Below the pieces are notes generated by a model. That model saw nothing but the letters and a program-made list of their open reading frames with translations, was not told the DNA's origin and made no database searches. Positions 63,888-64,000 of a DNA stretch of 64,000 bases are shown piece by piece (position 1 is the stretch's first letter; each line of letters begins with the position of its first letter). Source of the DNA: Desulfomarina profundi. GTDB taxonomy: Bacteria > Desulfobacterota > Desulfobulbia > Desulfobulbales > Desulfocapsaceae. Location of the stretch: contig NZ_AP024086.1 of the NCBI RefSeq assembly GCF_019703855.1, positions 2,252,501-2,316,500 of the forward strand, given 5' to 3'. The position numbers and the translations under genes were made by a program.

Positions 63888-64000
63888 AAGGGCTGTGAAC
63901 TGGAATCCAACACCCCACAGACAGGCACCTTCAAGGGCACAAGTGTCTTGTTGCATGCGGGGTATCGGACAGAAAAGAAGATATCGCTTATTTTGTCTGC

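Noticed and set aside
63888-64000. Open frame running off the right end of the window
   Set aside because: No convincing start or ribosome site after the PP2C stop and only about 35 codons are visible, so a new gene cannot be supported.
1-64000. CRISPR arrays, rRNA and tRNA genes
   Set aside because: No regularly spaced direct repeats or recognisable RNA genes were seen on either strand by eye; a covariance search was not possible.

Overview
The window looks like a chromosomal stretch of an anaerobic, metal- and chalcogen-respiring bacterium of the Desulfobacterota, possibly Desulfobulbales. The reasons are a mercury-methylation hgcAB pair, NrfD/PsrC-type and tetrathionate-reductase-like molybdoenzymes, multihaem cytochromes, sigma-54 regulation, a Desulfobacterota-style ACR3/ArsC arsenic locus and a PEP-CTERM protein. 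The taxon is inferred from gene content only.

Layout. 0-0.6 kb: debris of a group II intron and an unidentified gene end. 0.7-4.7 kb: periplasmic MsrAB, a PEP-CTERM protein, a VOC gene broken by a 162-bp MITE-like element, and an Asp/Glu racemase-family gene. 4.8-10 kb: an arsenic locus. On the minus strand it has arsR, acr3 and an Fe-S protein. On the plus strand it has a rhodanese, a TauE-type exporter, a second MITE copy, ynfA, arsC and a methyltransferase. 10-12.3 kb: an ExtI-like porin with an in-frame TGA, plus two small secreted proteins. 12.3-21 kb: a Crp/Fnr regulator and a seven-gene minus-strand operon (arsR, ArsP-type permease, rhodanese, thioredoxin-like, TolC, RND adaptor, RND pump). 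21.6-25 kb: a symporter, DGC protein, DUF1566, thioredoxin and CcdA operon behind an ArsR-type palindrome. 25.2-35.2 kb: module 1, a PhnD-like binding lipoprotein, HisKA_3 kinase and NarL-type regulator, then a TtrB/TtrC/TtrA-like respiratory enzyme and a double rhodanese (ExtH-like). 35.2-40 kb: an ABC/LolA-like/outer-membrane protein/SpoIIE-phosphatase operon. 40.5-50.6 kb: module 2, a second PhnD-like protein, NtrB-like kinase and NtrC-like regulator, then a sigma-54 promoter driving a multihaem cytochrome, Fe-S subunit, molybdoenzyme and TorD chaperone. 50.7-54.9 kb: a ZraPSR-like metal-stress system. 55-58 kb: a TPR lipoprotein, ECF sigma factor and Gly/His-rich secreted protein. 58-61.2 kb: CadC/ArsR-type repressor, SO_0444-type permease, hgcA and hgcB. 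61.3-63.9 kb: a Ser/Thr kinase with an FGE-like tail, and a PP2C phosphatase.

How it fits together. Most of the window handles thiol-reactive oxyanions and metals (As, Se/Te, Hg, Zn/Cu, S). It encodes sensing (three ArsR repressors, two binding-protein/kinase/regulator triads, ZraSR), respiratory reduction, sulfur transfer (five rhodanese domains in four proteins) and export. Five otherwise conserved genes each lack one base, best placed at a short G or C run, and most of the reading frames look healthy on both sides. That pattern fits either homopolymer sequencing error or slippage. Users should treat the 'pseudogene' calls at 4.8, 8.3, 10.2, 30.6 and 44.4 kb as probably repairable. No rRNA, tRNA or CRISPR array was seen.
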